Shown: piece by piece, positions 34,234 through 42,196 of the stretch
Position numbering within the stretch: the stretch's first letter is position 1
Layout: each line of letters starts with the position of its first letter
DNA from: Chthonomonas sp. UBA2387
Lineage (GTDB): Bacteria; Armatimonadota; Fimbriimonadia; Fimbriimonadales; Fimbriimonadaceae
Length of the DNA stretch: 64,000 nucleotides
Direction: 5' to 3'
Assembly (NCBI GenBank): GCA_002343445.1
Contig: DDSP01000034.1
Coordinates: 6,636 to 70,635 of the forward strand
Program-made: the position numbers and the translations under genes
The notes under the pieces: model-generated
Database searches by the model: none
What the model saw: the letters and a program-made list of their open reading frames with translations, nothing else
What the model was told of the DNA's origin: nothing

Positions 34234-35460
34234 ATGCCTGCCCTGACCGTGGCCGCCTTGTCCTTCGCGAGCCTGTTCACCAACTCCCCGACCGTGACGG
34301 TTTCGCTGGCTGGAGCACCCTCCGGCGAGTGGCCCCCGATCACCATCCGCATGCCCAGCGGCTCGCAGATCGTTGCGGATTCCGCCGAGAAACTCAGCGC
34401 CCTGAAGCTCGTCGAGGTGGGTCGGTACACGGTTTCCGGTCCCGTGTTTCGCGCGGCGACAGGTCTGGTGGATACGATCTTCGACCCGCAGGCCGATCTC
34501 GTGCGCGACGTGAAAGAGGGGGAGACAGCCCACCTGACCTTCCGCTACTCCGCCCGGGGCGGTACGGGCATGGTTTGGGTAGCAACGACTCGAACCCAGG
34601 ACGAAGACGATTGGAGCAAGGGCACCCTTAGGTCGCTCCTTGGAACCGACCTCGTTGCGGGCAAAGTCCAGGTGAGCGACACCATCGCCACGGGCCCAAG
34701 AATCGGCTCGGGCGTCGCGTTGGCGACGGGCGCGCTTCTGTTCAGCGACGGCTGGGACAACGACACCATCATGAGGATAGGAGCCTCGGAACTCGCCTCC
34801 CGAGGTGCGCCCCGTCCGGCAGGCGAGGTCGAACCCGGCCAAGTGACCCGCGACCCAAGCGGCCGCGTCTGGGTCGGTCGTCAAGAGGTTGCGCGCGCCT
34901 ATGTGCCCGATGCCTCGGGCGCTCTTGGGGCGCCGGTTGTCGAACTCAGGCGCGACGAGGACGCCGAGAAGCCGCTCGATCTGGCGACGCTCGTGTTTCG
35001 GCACGATGGAAGCGCGATCGTCTTCGGAGCGGGCGGGTTGGCCGTTATCCCCGCTGCCGACCTCGCGCGCTCTAATACCGTGAATCCGCGCTGGCGCAAG
35101 ATTCCTGCGGGCGTTCAAGGCAGCGCCGCCGTGGATGCCGAGGGCAACCTTTGGACGGCCAACGCCAACGGCGCGGTACACCGCTTCGCCAAGGCAGACC
35201 TCGACGGACGGGGAGCGCTCACGCCCCGGGAATACGAAGTCGAACTTGGATTGCACAGCGTCACCATCGATGCCGAGGGAGGCGTCTTGGCCTTGGTGAG
35301 CTACACGGGCAACCTCTATCGCTTGAAACCGGGAGGATCCACGTTTGAGAAGTTGGGCAGCATCGGGACGGGCCTTGACCTGTCCTCGACGCTCACGCTC
35401 AACCCGCCAGCCGAAGGAACACCGCTTGCCCAGGGGTTTCCCTCGCGCCTCAAACGCTGA
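34234..35460 (+). CDS. Secreted or surface beta-propeller-like protein
   Basis: The 408 residues start with a modest hydrophobic leader (PALTVAALSFASLFTNS). An ordered beta domain follows, then several blade-like repeats in the second half: RDPSGRVWVGRQEVARA, VDAEGNLWTANANGAVHRF and IDAEGGVLALVSYTGNLYRL. These resemble Vgb/SMP-30-type or NHL-type propellers. The N-terminal quarter is not recognised. There is no operon partner; it converges with the ArsR gene, with only three bases between the stops. Confidence 0.7.
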   Translation: MPALTVAALSFASLFTNSPTVTVSLAGAPSGEWPPITIRMPSGSQIVADSAEKLSALKLVEVGRYTVSGPVFRAATGLVDTIFDPQADLVRDVKEGETAHLTFRYSARGGTGMVWVATTRTQDEDDWSKGTLRSLLGTDLVAGKVQVSDTIATGPRIGSGVALATGALLFSDGWDNDTIMRIGASELASRGAPRPAGEVEPGQVTRDPSGRVWVGRQEVARAYVPDASGALGAPVVELRRDEDAEKPLDLATLVFRHDGSAIVFGAGGLAVIPAADLARSNTVNPRWRKIPAGVQGSAAVDAEGNLWTANANGAVHRFAKADLDGRGALTPREYEVELGLHSVTIDAEGGVLALVSYTGNLYRLKPGGSTFEKLGSIGTGLDLSSTLTLNPPAEGTPLAQGFPSRLKR

Positions 35461-35463
35461 TCC

Positions 35464-35775
35464 TCACGGCTCGTAGGTGGCCATCAGCCGACCCAACCGA
35501 TCGTCCCACGCGCGACCGATCTCGGCCAGCCACTCCTGCGAACCGCGAAGCGGCTTCAGATCCAAATGGCATACCACCCGACGCCCCGTCCGTTTGGAAA
35601 CCACCAAGCCCGCCGACTCCAACACCGACAGATGGCGAGACGCCCCCTGCCGGCTCATCGAGAGCCCCTCGACCAAGCGGCCCGTGGGCAGAGGGCCCTC
35701 GGCAGCCAAACGCCGCAGGATCTCGCAACGCGTCGGGTCGGCCAGCGCGTGGAAGACCTGGGCTACAGGCTCCAC
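35464..35775 (-). CDS. ArsR-family transcriptional regulator
   Basis: The 103-residue protein has the winged helix of ArsR: VFHALADPTRCEILRRLAAEG, then LSMSRQGASRHLSVLESAGLVVSKRTGRR, written here in family order. No metal-binding cysteine pair is present, as in the AHSA1-associated ArsR subgroup. The start is GTG at 35775, inside the end of the SRPBCC gene (13-bp overlap). The gene order is ligand-domain protein first, regulator second. The perfect palindrome at 36204-36229 is its likely operator. Confidence 0.9.
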   Translation of the reverse strand: MEPVAQVFHALADPTRCEILRRLAAEGPLPTGRLVEGLSMSRQGASRHLSVLESAGLVVSKRTGRRVVCHLDLKPLRGSQEWLAEIGRAWDDRLGRLMATYEP

Positions 35776-36206
35776 TGGTGCACCAACTTGGCGAGTTCGC
35801 CGTCCCAGCCGTCGTCGCTCGTGTTCATTTCGACCGCATGAGCCTGCTGGGGCCCGGGGATGCGGTCGAATCCGCTTTCGACGAGGCGCAACGTCGTGCG
35901 CCCGTCGGCGGTGGGCGTCAGGCTGAACCAGACGGTGGTCAATTCCTCTTCGGGACGCGCGTCGAGGCTGCAACTCTCGCCCGGATGCCATTGGTAGGCG
36001 AGCGAGACGTTGGGAACCGACTCGATCAGTCGGGCTTCGCAACGGGTGTCTCCCCAAACGAGGAAGAACCGGCCACCAACTTCAAACTCGCCCTCGATGC
36101 GCTCGGGGAACCACGAACTCAGGGCACCCGGCGAACCGATGGAACGTTGCCAAACCGTCGCCGGGTCGGCGGGAAGGACGAACTCGCGATAAAAGGCGTT
36201 CAACAT
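35763..36206 (-). CDS. SRPBCC (AHSA1-like) domain protein
   Basis: The 147-residue protein has the START/Bet v1-like fold of the AHSA1 group: REFVLPADPATVWQRSIGSPGALSSWFPERIEGEF, given here as the family's helix-grip start, with VGGRFFLVWG and a C-terminal helix ending KLVHQW. These proteins bind hydrophobic ligands or work with an ArsR partner, as the coupled gene here indicates. The start ATG at 36204-36206 lies inside the palindrome, so repressor binding would cover the start codon. No Shine-Dalgarno precedes it. TTG starts 6-9 bases upstream are less likely. Confidence 0.85.
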   Translation of the reverse strand: MLNAFYREFVLPADPATVWQRSIGSPGALSSWFPERIEGEFEVGGRFFLVWGDTRCEARLIESVPNVSLAYQWHPGESCSLDARPEEELTTVWFSLTPTADGRTTLRLVESGFDRIPGPQQAHAVEMNTSDDGWDGELAKLVHQWSL

Positions 36207-36229
36207 ATGCAACAAAAGTGTTGCATATG
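36204..36229. promoter_or_regulatory. Perfect 11-bp inverted repeat over the SRPBCC start
   Basis: CATATGCAACA-AAAG-TGTTGCATATG: both 11-base arms are exactly complementary around a 4-nt spacer. The left arm contains the SRPBCC start codon. The length and symmetry fit an ArsR-type operator, and the AT-rich arms stand out from the local sequence. Confidence 0.8.
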
Positions 36230-36256
36230 CCGAACGCGAAAAACCAGCCTTGACGC

Positions 36257-37057
36257 TCAGCTCTTCATCTGGTTCGCAAGCGAGCGGCTGGCCATGTGGT
36301 TCCAGCCCGAGAGCACGAGCCGCTCGTCGGGGTGCAGGTTGCCCGGCTCGACCATGTCGTTGCCCGCATGCATCTGGACCAACACCGTCTTCCGAGTCTG
36401 GTTCGAACGGTTCGGCATGGAGCCGTGGATGGTGAAGTAGTGGAAAAACGCCACGTCGCCGGGCTCGGCTTCCAGAGGCAGCGCGCCTTCGATGGGATAC
36501 TTCTCAAGCAGTTCGCCCTCGCTCTGGCCCATCGAGTTCTCGATGCGCCCGCGCTTGTGCGATCCGGGATACACGCGCAGGCAGCCCATCTCGTCCGTTG
36601 CCCGGGAGACGTGGATGATGCCGGCCATCATCGTGTCGAGCAGGGTCGGGAAGTAGCCCCAATCCTGGTGCATCGGGAACGGCGCACCAAGTTCGCCTGG
36701 CTTCTGGAACAGCTTGCTGTGGTGCAGCACGATGTCCGGCCCCAGGATGTCGCGGGCGACGCTCAGAAACCCCTCGTGAAGCAGCGCGCGAGTCCAAACC
36801 GCCGAAAACCGCTGGACGTTGTGCGTGTGCAGGACCTGGGTGTTGGCCGCGCCGAGCTTCTCCATTTCCGGCCCACCCCATCGGGCGTTCAGGTTCTCGC
36901 CCGAGCCGAGCAACTGGGCGACGATGCGATCGAAATCGGCTTCGAGCTCGGCGACTTCGGCCGCCGAAAAGACGCCTTTGGCCAGATAGTAACCCTGGTC
37001 GGCGAACTGGCGGCCAATGGCCGTATCGGGCGTGGCGAGGGTGAATTCAGCGTTCAT
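36257..37057 (-). CDS. Phytanoyl-CoA dioxygenase (PhyH) family oxygenase
   Basis: The 266-residue Fe(II)/2-oxoglutarate oxygenase has the His-x-Asp pair in FPMHQDWGYFP, the distal His in FTIHGSMPNRS and the 2-oxoglutarate arginine in RKTVLVQMH. Substrates of bacterial PhyH proteins range from sugars to natural products and cannot be read here. A good Shine-Dalgarno GGAGGT (37066-37071) stands 8 nt before the ATG, in contrast to the leaderless-type genes around it. A second, distinct PhyH gene lies 1.6 kb away, with a nucleotide-sugar dehydrogenase between them. Confidence 0.92.
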   Translation of the reverse strand: MNAEFTLATPDTAIGRQFADQGYYLAKGVFSAAEVAELEADFDRIVAQLLGSGENLNARWGGPEMEKLGAANTQVLHTHNVQRFSAVWTRALLHEGFLSVARDILGPDIVLHHSKLFQKPGELGAPFPMHQDWGYFPTLLDTMMAGIIHVSRATDEMGCLRVYPGSHKRGRIENSMGQSEGELLEKYPIEGALPLEAEPGDVAFFHYFTIHGSMPNRSNQTRKTVLVQMHAGNDMVEPGNLHPDERLVLSGWNHMASRSLANQMKS

Positions 37058-37149
37058 GGGTCGGAACCTCCAACGATTCCGATGCTACCGTAGCCGGGTG
37101 GAATCGTGCGCCACTTTTGTCAAGGGTTCGGTGCTCACTGGGCGCAATT

Positions 37150-37166
37150 CCCCTCCTTCGGAGGGG
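37150..37166. terminator. GC-rich hairpin CCCCTCC-TTC-GGAGGGG
   Basis: A perfect 7-bp stem with a 3-nt loop lies between the nucleotide-sugar dehydrogenase stop and the downstream PhyH gene on the same strand. A longer GC-rich palindromic context (GGCCGCAGGCC) follows. It probably stops transcription from the dehydrogenase gene. No strong T-run is visible. Confidence 0.4.
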
Positions 37167-37235
37167 TGGCCGCAGGCCGGGGTGGTCCCACTCGATTCGG
37201 AGTCCCCCCGGCCGAGGGCGGCCTAGAAAACGCGG

Positions 37236-38549
37236 CTATAGCAACACGATCTTGTCGCGGTTGCGCTCGACCTTACTCGCCGCATTCCGGGTGTCGAACA
37301 CGGCCTTGGCGTGCTCGGCCACGAACTCGTAATCCACGGTCGTGTGGTCGGTGGCGATGATCACCAAGTCCTGCGCCGCTAAGACCTCCGACGTAAGGTC
37401 TACGCTCGTCATCGCGACCCCGTGCTCGTCGAACTGCGGAATGTGGGGGTCGTGGTACGAGACGCACGCTCCGGCATCTTGCAGCAGGCGGATCAGGTCG
37501 ATGCTGGGCGACTCGCGAGGGTCGTCGATGTCCCGCTTGTACGCCACTCCGAGCACGAGCAGCTTCGCACCCGAAATGGCCTTCTTGTAGCGGTTCAGGA
37601 CCCGCACGGCTTTGGCGCGCGTGAACTCGGGCATCGAGCGGTTGATCTCGCCCGCCAGAGCGATGAACCGGGTCGTGAAGTTGTACTCGCGCGCCTTCCA
37701 CTCCAGATAATGCGGGTCGAGCGGGATGCAGTGGCCGCCGACGCCCGGCCCGGGCATGAACCGCATGATGCCGAACGGCTTGGTGTTCGCCGCCTCGAGC
37801 ACTTCCCACACGCTCAGGTCCATGCGGTCGCACAGCTTGAGCAACTCGTTCACCAGCGCGATGTTCACCGCGCGGAACGTGTTCTCGAACACTTTGACCA
37901 TCTCGGCGGCCTTCGCGTTCGAGACCTGGACCACGTGATCGATCGTGGCGCGATAGAACAGCGTGGCGATCTCCAGCGATTTCGGACCGACGCCGCCGAC
38001 CACCTTGTTCGTGTTCTTGGTGTGATAGCGCCGGTTGCCGGGGTCCACGCGTTCGGGCGAGTGGGCGAGGAAGAAGTCGTCCTCGACCTTCAGGCCGGAT
38101 TCGGCGAGGATCGGCAGCATGACCTCCTCGGTCGTGCCGGGGAACGTCGTGGACTCCAAGCTGATGAGCTGGCCGGGCCGAATGCGCGGCGCGAGGCTCT
38201 TGGTCACGGCCACGATGAACCGCAGGTCGGGCGCCAGGTTCTTGTCGAGCGGCGTGGGCACGGCGATCACGATCGCATCCAACTCCGGCACGATGTCGTA
38301 ATCCGTGGTGGCCCGAAGCTTGCCGCTGGCGACCAGTTCGCGCAACTCGTCGTCGTCCACGTCGCCGATGTAGTTCTCGCCTTGGTTGACTTGGTCGACC
38401 CGGTGCTGGTTGTAGTCGATCCCGACGACCTCGTACCCCATCTTGGCCTTCTCGACGGCGAAGGGAAGCCCGACATAGCCGAGTCCGATGACGCCGACCT
38501 TGAGCGAGCGGTCGTTGAGTTTTTCGATGAAAGCCTGAGCAAGTGCCAT
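37236..38549 (-). CDS. UDP-N-acetyl-hexosamine dehydrogenase (WecC/WbpA-type)
   Basis: The 437-residue enzyme oxidises a UDP-sugar C6 twice to a uronate for surface polysaccharide. The N-terminal Rossmann block VGVIGLGYVGLPFAVEKA, the middle domain with GPGVGGHCIPLDPHYL (catalytic Cys) and the C-terminal UDP-binding domain (VLGVAYKRDIDDPRESPS) are complete. The RDIDDPRESP version is that of the UDP-GlcNAc/ManNAc branch rather than UDP-glucose dehydrogenase. The ATG at 38549 is preferred to an earlier one adding 13 unrelated residues. The neighbouring PhyH genes could act on the same sugar pathway, but that is guesswork. Confidence 0.92.
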   Translation of the reverse strand: MALAQAFIEKLNDRSLKVGVIGLGYVGLPFAVEKAKMGYEVVGIDYNQHRVDQVNQGENYIGDVDDDELRELVASGKLRATTDYDIVPELDAIVIAVPTPLDKNLAPDLRFIVAVTKSLAPRIRPGQLISLESTTFPGTTEEVMLPILAESGLKVEDDFFLAHSPERVDPGNRRYHTKNTNKVVGGVGPKSLEIATLFYRATIDHVVQVSNAKAAEMVKVFENTFRAVNIALVNELLKLCDRMDLSVWEVLEAANTKPFGIMRFMPGPGVGGHCIPLDPHYLEWKAREYNFTTRFIALAGEINRSMPEFTRAKAVRVLNRYKKAISGAKLLVLGVAYKRDIDDPRESPSIDLIRLLQDAGACVSYHDPHIPQFDEHGVAMTSVDLTSEVLAAQDLVIIATDHTTVDYEFVAEHAKAVFDTRNAASKVERNRDKIVLL

Positions 38550-38604
38550 GTGCGTAAGCAGTCCGTGCCGAATCCAAGAGAAGACCAACGCTTCCTTGCG
38601 GGGC

Positions 38605-38622
38605 CGGACCGATTCGTCCGGG
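38605..38622. other. Hairpin CCGGAC-CGATTC-GTCCGG in the dehydrogenase leader
   Basis: Perfect 6-bp arms lie 56 nt before the dehydrogenase start, downstream (on the minus strand) of a TATCCT box near 38651. It would be in the mRNA leader. It could be regulatory or merely structural. Confidence 0.3.
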
Positions 38623-38694
38623 TTTCTCGCGGAATCTTAGGCTGCAGGATACCTTGCTCAGGTTCCCGCACTCATGAAAAATGGCTCAGCGGGT

Positions 38695-39504
38695 TCAGGC
38701 CCGCCAAATCAGCGGGTTGATCGCGTCGTCGTCCAACACGTCCCCCACCTTCAGCGACTCGAAGTAGTCGCTGGGCAGGATGTTCCGGACTCCGTTGAAC
38801 GTGCTGCCGTCGGGCATGTAGGCGCACGTCATGGCCCGCCGCTGGCGGTTCGTCATGTTCGCGCCCGCCCCGTGGGCCACGATCCCGCTGTGAAACAGCG
38901 CCGATCCCGCGGGACACGGACATGCCACCGGCTCCACGGCGCGCCATTCCGGATAGATCTTGAACAGGTCGGCCTGGTTCGGCCCAAGCGACACCGCACC
39001 GGTCTTGCCATCCAGATGCGTCCCCGGCAAATACCACAAACAGCCGTTCCCCAGCGTGGCGTCGTCCAGCGCCACCCAGATCGAGATGGCGTCGCGCGAC
39101 GTGAACGACCAGAACGGGTTGTCCATGTGCCAGCCCGTGGGGTTGCCGAAAGGCGGCTTGATCAACGCCTGGTCGTGCCAAATGCGGATGCCGTCCACCC
39201 CGGCCAACCGCCCCGCCATCTCGCCCAGCCGGGGGTCGAACATCAGCTCTCGCATCCCCGCGTGCGTCTCGGCGAGCTTCAGGCACTGCGTGAACACCTG
39301 CGAGTAGTAGCTGTCCGGGTCGCCGTGGTTGCTCAGCCACACGCCGTTGTCCAACGCCACGGGTGCGCCGATCCGCTCGGCCACGGCTTCGTCGGTGCAC
39401 CGCCGCCACTCCTCGAGTTCGGCGGCATCCAGGAAACCTTCGACGACCAGAAACCCGTCGCGGCGGTAAGCCTCGATCTGATCGGCAGACAGATGGTGTT
39501 TCAT
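38695..39504 (-). CDS. Second phytanoyl-CoA dioxygenase (PhyH) family oxygenase
   Basis: The 269-residue protein has the PhyH opening LSADQIEAYRRDGFLVVEGFLDAAE, the iron-binding GWHMDNPFWSF and the distal His in FHSGIVAHGAGANMTN, with an Arg in RRAMTCAYMP for the co-substrate. It differs clearly from the copy at 36257, so the two are not a recent duplication. The ATG at 39504 matches the family start and has TAACGT 7 nt upstream; the frame extending to 39693 is unsupported. Confidence 0.92.
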   Translation of the reverse strand: MKHHLSADQIEAYRRDGFLVVEGFLDAAELEEWRRCTDEAVAERIGAPVALDNGVWLSNHGDPDSYYSQVFTQCLKLAETHAGMRELMFDPRLGEMAGRLAGVDGIRIWHDQALIKPPFGNPTGWHMDNPFWSFTSRDAISIWVALDDATLGNGCLWYLPGTHLDGKTGAVSLGPNQADLFKIYPEWRAVEPVACPCPAGSALFHSGIVAHGAGANMTNRQRRAMTCAYMPDGSTFNGVRNILPSDYFESLKVGDVLDDDAINPLIWRA

Positions 39505-39511
39505 GGTTCGG

Positions 39512-39517
39512 ACGTTA
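39512..39517 (-). promoter_or_regulatory. -10 box TAACGT for the second PhyH gene
   Basis: TAACGT on the minus strand ends 7 nt before the ATG, again implying a leader of almost zero length. Confidence 0.45.
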
Positions 39518-39575
39518 CCAGACCAAGGGCGGATTCCCGAGAGACGACCCGCGACAAGAGTGCGTATGCCCTGTT

Positions 39576-40034
39576 GTGAACGTCCTGCTCGCCGCCCTCG
39601 CCCTATCGTCCTTCGTCTTGTTCGAATCCGATCGCTACTCGTTCGAAGTGCCCAAGGGTTGGGCCGTGGGCAGAGAAACCCCCTGGGGAGCACGGGACAT
39701 CTCCCCCGAGGCCGGTGGAGGCAAACTCGGCGCCATGACCGCAGGCCCGACCCAAGCCTCTTGGGACGACCTGTACCGCACGAGCTTGTACTTCATCAAA
39801 CGGGAAGCACCCGGAAAGGAGACGCCCTACCGGGTCGGCAAGACCAAGCGCGGCTACGAGAGCATCAGCTTCGAAATCGTCAATCCGGACGGCTGGGCCG
39901 ACCGTCGCTACACGCTGCTGAAGGATTCGTCCGGCAACGCCCTCGCCCTCAGCGTCAAGATCCCGTCGAAGAAGGACGAAGCCCAGTACAAGGCGTGGTT
40001 CCAGCGTATGGTCGACACGGCCAAGCTACGCTGA
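39576..40034 (+). CDS. Small secreted protein, function unknown
   Basis: The 152-residue protein has a short signal peptide (NVLLAALALSSF) and a compact domain: FESDRYSFEVPKGWAVGRETPWG, broken after PKGWAV in family style, then MTAGPTQASWDDLYR and the C-terminal EAQYKAWFQRMVDTAKL. The phrase YSFEVPKGW is common to PsbP/DUF1795-like domains that assist envelope proteins, but the match is weak. The start is GTG at 39576 because it opens the hydrophobic stretch; no ATG is available. It converges with the CoA-transferase gene, with 9 bp of overlap. Confidence 0.65.
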   Translation: MNVLLAALALSSFVLFESDRYSFEVPKGWAVGRETPWGARDISPEAGGGKLGAMTAGPTQASWDDLYRTSLYFIKREAPGKETPYRVGKTKRGYESISFEIVNPDGWADRRYTLLKDSSGNALALSVKIPSKKDEAQYKAWFQRMVDTAKLR

Positions 40035-41876
40035 GGCACCCTCGGCGCGCACGGTGCCCAAGTCCAACCGGAACACCACCTGCCCATCGGAAACCGACGA
40101 CCGATGAGGCAGGCCAAGGGACTGGAGCAGCCGCAGCATCGGCGCGTTGTCGGCATCCACGTAACCCACCAAGCCCACCAGCTTGGCCTCCCGAGCCGCC
40201 GCAACCAGCCCATCCAGCAGGCATCGCCCCACACCCTGCCCCTGCCAATCGTCGCGCACCGCCATCGCGAATTCGGCAAGGCCGGTCGTTTGGTTCGCAA
40301 AGTAGCGCGCCACCCCGATGATCCGTTCGCCCTCGTCGGCATCCGATTGCACGGCCACCAGCGCCATATGGCTCCGATAGTCCACGTTCACCCAATCGCG
40401 AAACGCCGAAGCCGGCATGGTTTCGACCGCACGACTGAACCGGTGCCGCTTGCTCGAACCGCTCAGCGCATAAAAATGCCCCTTGAGCATCTGCTCGTCC
40501 GTAGGCAAAATCGCGCGCAAGAACAGCGACGCACCGTTCTTCGCCGTAATGGTTTTCGATAAGTGGGCCGGGTACGGGTAATCCACCGACGGCTGGTCCT
40601 GCGCCACAAGTCCCAACTCCTTGGCCTCGTCGAGAAGGCGATCGCGAAAGTCGGGATGCGCGATGCGGATCAGCGACAAAGCCCGATCCCGCAGCGTCTT
40701 GCCGTGCAGATAGGCCACGCCAAACTCGGTGGCGACATAGTGCACATCGGCCCGCGAGGTGACGACGCCCGCGCCGGGCCGCAACGTCGCAACGATCCGG
40801 CTGACCGTGCCGCCCTTGGCCCTCGAGGGCAGCGCGATGATGGCCTTGCCGCCTACGCTTCGGGCCGCGCCGCGCACGAAATCCACCTGCCCGCCGACAC
40901 CGCTGTAAATCTCGTGGCCGATCGAATCGCTCACCACTTGGCCCGTAAGGTCCACCTCCAAAGCGCTGTTGATCGTGACCATGCGCTCGTTCTGGGCGAT
41001 CACCGCCACGTCGTTCACATATTCGGTGGGCCGAAACTCGAAGAACGGATTGTTGTCGATGTAGCGATAAAGGTTCTGCGAACCGATGCAGAACGAAGCC
41101 ACCACCTTGTTCGGGTGCAGCGTCTTGCGGCGACCGGTGACGTTTCCCCGCTCGATGGCCGCGATCAGCCCGTCGCTGAACAGCTCCGTGTGGATGCCGA
41201 GGTCGTTCTTGTCCGCGAAGGCTTCGAGTATGGCGTTGGGCAGCCGGCCGATGCCGGTCTGGATGGTCGAGCCGTCCTCGATCAGCTTGGCGATGTGTGC
41301 GGCGATCGCTCGGCTGGTCTCGTCCGCTGCGCCCGGATCGTGCTCGGGCAGCGGCCGGTCCACGGCCACCAGCACGTCGATCTCGTCGAGGTGCAGGAAC
41401 GAATCTCCAAGCGTGCGGGGCATGTGGGGGTTCACCTCGGCGATCACGGTCCGCGCCCGCTTGCACGCCGCCATCCCGATGTCAACGCTCACGCCCAGCG
41501 AGCAAAACCCGTGTGCGTCGGGAGGACTCACCGAAACCAGCGCCACATCCAAAGGCATCTGCCCGTTCTTGAACAGCCTCGGCACGTCGCTCAGGAACAC
41601 GGGCACGTAGTCCGCGCGATGCTCCCGCACGGCTTGCCGCGTGTTGGCCCCCACGAACAAGGCCGCGTGGCGGAAACTCTCCTCCAACCCAGGGCGGACG
41701 TACGGCGCCTCCCCAAACACGATGAGGTGCACGAGTTCGACGGCCCGCAGCGCATCGGCCCGGCGAACCAGAGCCTCGCACAGGGTCTCGGGCTGCCCGC
41801 AGTTGGAGCCGACATACACACGGTCGCCGGAGCGAACGCGCGCCACGGCTTCGTCCGCGCTTGCCCAGACGCCCAT
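40026..41876 (-). CDS. Acetyl-CoA hydrolase/CoA-transferase fused to a GNAT acetyltransferase
   Basis: Residues 1 to about 430 form an acetyl-CoA hydrolase/4-hydroxybutyrate CoA-transferase. They include IQTGIGRLPNAILEAF, GGQVDFVRGAARS, and the catalytic Glu in YVATEFGVAYLHGKT. Residues about 450-616 add a GNAT acetyltransferase domain with the acetyl-CoA loop DDWQGQGVGRCLLDGLVAAA. The fusion recalls protein acyltransferases that join CoA-handling and GNAT domains. A link between short-chain acyl-CoA level and protein acetylation is inferred. The ATG shares a base with the stop of the BON gene (TAATG), so the two are coupled. The 616-residue frame is intact. Confidence 0.9.
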   Translation of the reverse strand: MGVWASADEAVARVRSGDRVYVGSNCGQPETLCEALVRRADALRAVELVHLIVFGEAPYVRPGLEESFRHAALFVGANTRQAVREHRADYVPVFLSDVPRLFKNGQMPLDVALVSVSPPDAHGFCSLGVSVDIGMAACKRARTVIAEVNPHMPRTLGDSFLHLDEIDVLVAVDRPLPEHDPGAADETSRAIAAHIAKLIEDGSTIQTGIGRLPNAILEAFADKNDLGIHTELFSDGLIAAIERGNVTGRRKTLHPNKVVASFCIGSQNLYRYIDNNPFFEFRPTEYVNDVAVIAQNERMVTINSALEVDLTGQVVSDSIGHEIYSGVGGQVDFVRGAARSVGGKAIIALPSRAKGGTVSRIVATLRPGAGVVTSRADVHYVATEFGVAYLHGKTLRDRALSLIRIAHPDFRDRLLDEAKELGLVAQDQPSVDYPYPAHLSKTITAKNGASLFLRAILPTDEQMLKGHFYALSGSSKRHRFSRAVETMPASAFRDWVNVDYRSHMALVAVQSDADEGERIIGVARYFANQTTGLAEFAMAVRDDWQGQGVGRCLLDGLVAAAREAKLVGLVGYVDADNAPMLRLLQSLGLPHRSSVSDGQVVFRLDLGTVRAEGASA

Positions 41877-42121
41877 TACTGCCGGTAGGAGACGTCGATC
41901 GAAACGTCGCGGATGCCGGGCTGCGTCCGCAACACGCGGGCGATCTTCTCGACCTCGGCCCGCAGATCCGTGATGCCGCTGTCGCGGTAAGCCGTGACCT
42001 GGCCCCGCAGGTAAACCACCCCGTGCATGCAACGCACGTCGGCCTTGGTCACGTCGATCTTGAACTTGGTGAACATGCGCCGCGCGAAGCGGGTGCCTTC
42101 GACATCCTTCGGGTTGGCCAT
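41876..42121 (-). CDS. BON-domain protein
   Basis: The 81-residue protein is essentially one BON domain: RMFTKFKIDVTKADVRCMHGVVYLRGQVT with the family's beta-alpha start and VEKIARVLRTQPGIRDVSIDV at the end. BON domains bind phospholipid or other envelope components. No signal peptide is present, so it is likely cytosolic or peripheral. It is translationally coupled to the CoA-transferase-GNAT gene. The gene has TACAAT 6 nt before its ATG. Confidence 0.85.
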   Translation of the reverse strand: MANPKDVEGTRFARRMFTKFKIDVTKADVRCMHGVVYLRGQVTAYRDSGITDLRAEVEKIARVLRTQPGIRDVSIDVSYRQ

Positions 42122-42127
42122 GCTCGC

Positions 42128-42133
42128 ATTGTA
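42128..42133 (-). promoter_or_regulatory. -10 box TACAAT for the BON gene
   Basis: TACAAT on the minus strand ends 6 nt before the ATG, so the transcript should begin at the start codon. Confidence 0.5.
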
Positions 42134-42196
42134 GCAAGTGCCGCGCGTCGTCTGGCGTCTCGGGCGCGTCATTATAAAGTCCACGACCGCAGAAAA

